A stretch of DNA of 63,072 bases from Acidobacteriota bacterium (GTDB taxonomy: Bacteria > Acidobacteriota > Terriglobia > Acidiferrales > UBA7541): NCBI GenBank assembly GCA_003223295.1, contig QHYM01000129.1, forward strand, positions 1 to 63,072. Direction: 5' to 3'. Made by a program: the position numbers and the translations under genes. Of the stretch, positions 60,477 to 63,072 are shown one piece after another. Each line of letters opens with the position of its first letter. The first letter of the stretch is position 1. Below the pieces are notes generated by a model. That model was given only the letters and a program-made list of their open reading frames with translations, was not told the DNA's origin and made no database searches.

Positions 60477-63072
60477 ATGAGCTACCCCAAGCGCACTACG
60501 CGGTCGAGATACCTGACGCTGGCTGTCGTTGCCCTTCTCGTCGGTTCAGCAGCCCTTTGGGTCATGCGGGCGCGCCAGCGACAGGAAAAAGAAGCGCCAA
60601 CACCCGGACCCATGCTGGAGCAAGGTTTCCTGGATCTGGAGACCCCTGCGTTTTCCTTGCGCTTGGTACGTTCTTCGCAGACGGTGGCCGCCCTTAAGCC
60701 AAAAGGAGCGGGAGACTTCGACTTTACGCCAGGAGATCTGCTTGTTGAGCGATCCAAAGACGGCTACTACCACGTGGGAGACATCGACCTGCGTCTGCGC
60801 AAAGGTTCTTCGGGGGAGTGGCATAACTATTCGACGGCGTTGGCCCGCAGGCCCGTCACCGCCCTCCCGACGGCACCTCAGATTCTGGCCGCGGCTGACC
60901 TCGCACCGACATTGCCCGCCGATATCCCGTTGCAAGTCACAAGAACCTGGGCGCTCGAAGGTGGAAAGCTCGTTCTGCAGTTCACGCTGAAAAACAAAGC
61001 AGCGGAGAATGTGCAGATTGGAGCGCTGGGCGTTCCCATGATTTTCAACAACGTGCTGAACGGGCGGTCGCTCGAGCAGGCTCACGCAATTTGTTCGTTT
61101 TACGATCCTTATATTGGTGAGGACGCAGGCTATTTGCAGGTCACACGATTGAGTGGGCAAGGGCCGGCGTTGCTGGTGCTACCAGAAGGAAAGACCCCCT
61201 TCGAGGCATACAGCCCGATCCTGGACGCGCGCCATTCCGCAGGCGTTTCGATTTTCCGCGACCTCACGCCGCGAGGCATTACGTTTGAAGGTTTCTACGA
61301 TTGGATGGTGCACAGCGCCGCCCTCGCCGAAAACGAATGGAAGAAGGCGAAGCCGTGGAACCCGCCGACCCAATTGACCTTGGCACCCGGCCAATCGAAG
61401 ATCTACGCCGTGAAGTTCGTCATTGCGGACTCGATCCGCCATATCGAGAAGACTCTAGAGGAGAATCGTCGCCCTGTTGCCGTCGGAATTCCCGGCTATA
61501 CCCTGCCGATGGACATCGGGGGCGAACTTTTCTTGAAGTATCCCGCGCCGGTGAAGTCTGTAACTGTGGAACCTGCGGGAGCGATGGCGATGAAGGGAGG
61601 TGCCGGCGCCGCGGGGAGTTGGAAGAAATATTCGCTGCAGGGAAAATTGGGGGGACGCGCGCGGTTAACGATTAACTACAACGATGGTTTGGTGCAGACC
61701 ATTCATTATTTTGTGACCAAGCCCGAAGTTCGGGCGCTGGCCAATGTAGGCCATTTTCTCGCGACCAAGCAATGGTTTGTCGATCCCCAGGATCCGTTTC
61801 ATCGAAGCCCGTCCTTCATGTCCTACGACCGCGAAGCGAATGAAATCGTCATGCAGGACAGCCGGGCGTGGATTGCAGGTCTCGGGGACGAAGGAGGCGG
61901 AGGCGCCTGGATATCGGCGATCATGAAGCAGCTGGGTGAGCCGAACAAAGAAGAGTTGGATAAGTTTCAGCAATTCGTGGACGGCGTGCTCTGGGGTGGC
62001 TTGCAATATAAGGACGGCCCGAAGAAGTTTGGCGTGCGCAAGAGCCTCTTCTATTATCAGCCGGATCAAATGCCGCCCGGCTTTTACCGGAAGGATTTCG
62101 ACTGGAGCACTTGGACGAGCTGGAACAGAACGCACGCAGAACGTGTAGACCGCTCGTTTGATTATCCTCACGTGGTAGCTGCGGATTGGGTTTTGTACCG
62201 CCTGACGCGCAACTACGACGGCCTGGTCACGAATCATCCGTGGGACTGGTATTTGACAAACGCGTATGAGACGTCAGTGGCCATGGTGAAGTTTGCGCCC
62301 GAATACGCCGTTTTCGGCCAAATGGAAGGGGACATTTTCCTTCAAGTTTTGGCGGATCTGCGGCGCGAAGGATGGAATGCCCAGGCGGATGACCTGGAGG
62401 CAAAAATGCGCGTGCGCGCCAATCGCTGGAAAGAGGAAGCGTATCCCTTTGGGAGCGAGATGCCGTGGGACTCGACCGGGCAGGAAGAGGTCTACGCCTG
62501 GATGAAATACTTTGGCTTCAAAGAGAAGGCGGACGTGACGCTGAACGCCATCCTTGGCTACGATCCGGCAATTCCGCACTGGGGATACAACGGCAGCGCA
62601 CGCCGGTACTGGGATTTTGTATTCGCGGGCAAGCTTCGGCAGATTGAACGTCAGTTGCACCATTACGGTTCGAGTTTGAACGCTATTCCGCTTCTCTCGG
62701 AATATCGGGAGCATCCCGACGATTTTTATCTTCTGCGAGTCGGATACGGAGGCACGATGGGCACCCTCACAGACATGGATGAAGAGGGCTTCTTGGCCCC
62801 TGCTTTCCACGCTTTTCCGGATTTGTTGCGACCTGATGCGCTCTCGGGCGACGATGGACCAAACCTTTTTGGGCATGCCTGGAACACCGCGACTTACATC
62901 GTGCACCATCCCGAATTCGGCTGGGTGGCATTTGGGGGCAACCTTCGTGTGGAAGGTCAAACCGTGAAGATCACGCCACTCGATTCTTTTCGCATGCGAG
63001 TGTACCTGGCCTCCGCGGGCTTGTGGCTTACTCTGGACTCAGGGCAGTTTGAGCTCATCGAATTGGACACGA
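60477..63072 (+). CDS. Partial large DUF5695-like protein, anchored or exported
   Basis: An open frame from ATG 60477 (GAGGAG seven bases upstream) runs off the right edge; 865 codons are visible. It begins MSYPKRTTRSRYLTLAVVALL, an N-terminal membrane anchor or signal. The extracytoplasmic part has a beta-sandwich (RTWALEGGKLVLQFTLKNKA), a helical-barrel-like region (NRTHAERVDRSFDYPHVVAA, EEVYAWMKYFGFKEKADVTL, AIPHWGYNGSARRYWDF) and a C-terminal beta domain (WVAFGGNLRVEGQTVKI). Its layout resembles the divergent neighbour at 57087-60293, so the two are likely distant paralogues. Function is inferred to be polysaccharide cleavage or binding. The C-terminus is not in the window. Confidence 0.65.
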   Translation, partial: MSYPKRTTRSRYLTLAVVALLVGSAALWVMRARQRQEKEAPTPGPMLEQGFLDLETPAFSLRLVRSSQTVAALKPKGAGDFDFTPGDLLVERSKDGYYHVGDIDLRLRKGSSGEWHNYSTALARRPVTALPTAPQILAAADLAPTLPADIPLQVTRTWALEGGKLVLQFTLKNKAAENVQIGALGVPMIFNNVLNGRSLEQAHAICSFYDPYIGEDAGYLQVTRLSGQGPALLVLPEGKTPFEAYSPILDARHSAGVSIFRDLTPRGITFEGFYDWMVHSAALAENEWKKAKPWNPPTQLTLAPGQSKIYAVKFVIADSIRHIEKTLEENRRPVAVGIPGYTLPMDIGGELFLKYPAPVKSVTVEPAGAMAMKGGAGAAGSWKKYSLQGKLGGRARLTINYNDGLVQTIHYFVTKPEVRALANVGHFLATKQWFVDPQDPFHRSPSFMSYDREANEIVMQDSRAWIAGLGDEGGGGAWISAIMKQLGEPNKEELDKFQQFVDGVLWGGLQYKDGPKKFGVRKSLFYYQPDQMPPGFYRKDFDWSTWTSWNRTHAERVDRSFDYPHVVAADWVLYRLTRNYDGLVTNHPWDWYLTNAYETSVAMVKFAPEYAVFGQMEGDIFLQVLADLRREGWNAQADDLEAKMRVRANRWKEEAYPFGSEMPWDSTGQEEVYAWMKYFGFKEKADVTLNAILGYDPAIPHWGYNGSARRYWDFVFAGKLRQIERQLHHYGSSLNAIPLLSEYREHPDDFYLLRVGYGGTMGTLTDMDEEGFLAPAFHAFPDLLRPDALSGDDGPNLFGHAWNTATYIVHHPEFGWVAFGGNLRVEGQTVKITPLDSFRMRVYLASAGLWLTLDSGQFELIELDT

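Overview
The window looks like a piece of a soil or environmental Acidobacteriota genome or MAG. The signs are a membrane Ser/Thr kinase with TolB-like and TPR modules, a TonB receptor with an N-terminal carboxypeptidase-regulatory-like domain beside a CRTAC1 (FG-GAP plus ASPIC/UnbV) protein and a TPR protein, PQQ-like and YncE-like propeller proteins, a CocE/NonD hydrolase, and hopanoid genes. This assignment is inferred from gene content. No rRNA, tRNA, insertion sequence or CRISPR array is visible.

Layout. 1-10 kb: mostly minus-strand genes (receptor kinase, two SDR oxidoreductases, DUF4136 lipoprotein, PilZ, GNAT, HD-GYP regulator) plus a decayed DUF4442 gene. 10-17 kb: ispH, an arginase-fold protein with altered metal ligands, an MBL hydrolase, a secreted protein with an internal duplication, and an OmpA-family protein followed by two terminators. 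17.5-20 kb: a four-gene minus-strand operon encoding a Cys-rich secreted protein, an outer-membrane-type protein, a heavy-metal-associated (HMA) domain protein and a TlpA-like thioredoxin lipoprotein. 20-32 kb: hydrolases, a propeller protein, an amidase, a frameshifted TPR gene, a CAP-domain protein, and an ABC exporter whose ATPase has lost its Walker A segment. 32.8-39 kb: a MacA/MacB/TolC-like export cluster without an ATPase gene, followed by a PLP decarboxylase. 39.4-43 kb: a hopanoid-modification cluster (hpnJ, two half-size EamA proteins, hpnI). 43-63 kb: a pentose and plant-polysaccharide locus (araA, GH127, a GH51 remnant, GH39, CRTAC1 protein, TonB receptor, TPR protein, two divergent DUF5695-like proteins).

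The most striking item is the HMA gene at 18056-18580. It has a strong ribosome site, a signal peptide and an intact frame, except that both cysteine positions of the GMTCxxC metal motif are TGA. This reads as a double-selenocysteine (UxxU) protein, with a SECIS-like hairpin just downstream of the second TGA. Its operon suggests a periplasmic soft-metal-binding or redox system based on selenocysteine.

The second system-level signal is a 14-bp LacI-type operator (consensus TGCAAGCGNTTGCA) present six times at four loci in the pentose/polysaccharide region. At two loci it lies just downstream of a TTGACA promoter, so these genes form a predicted regulon.

Several genes are broken: DUF4442, the TPR gene at 27.8-29.3 kb, the NatA-like ATPase and GH51. 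Many of the indels lie in short homopolymers, so sequencing error must be separated from true decay.
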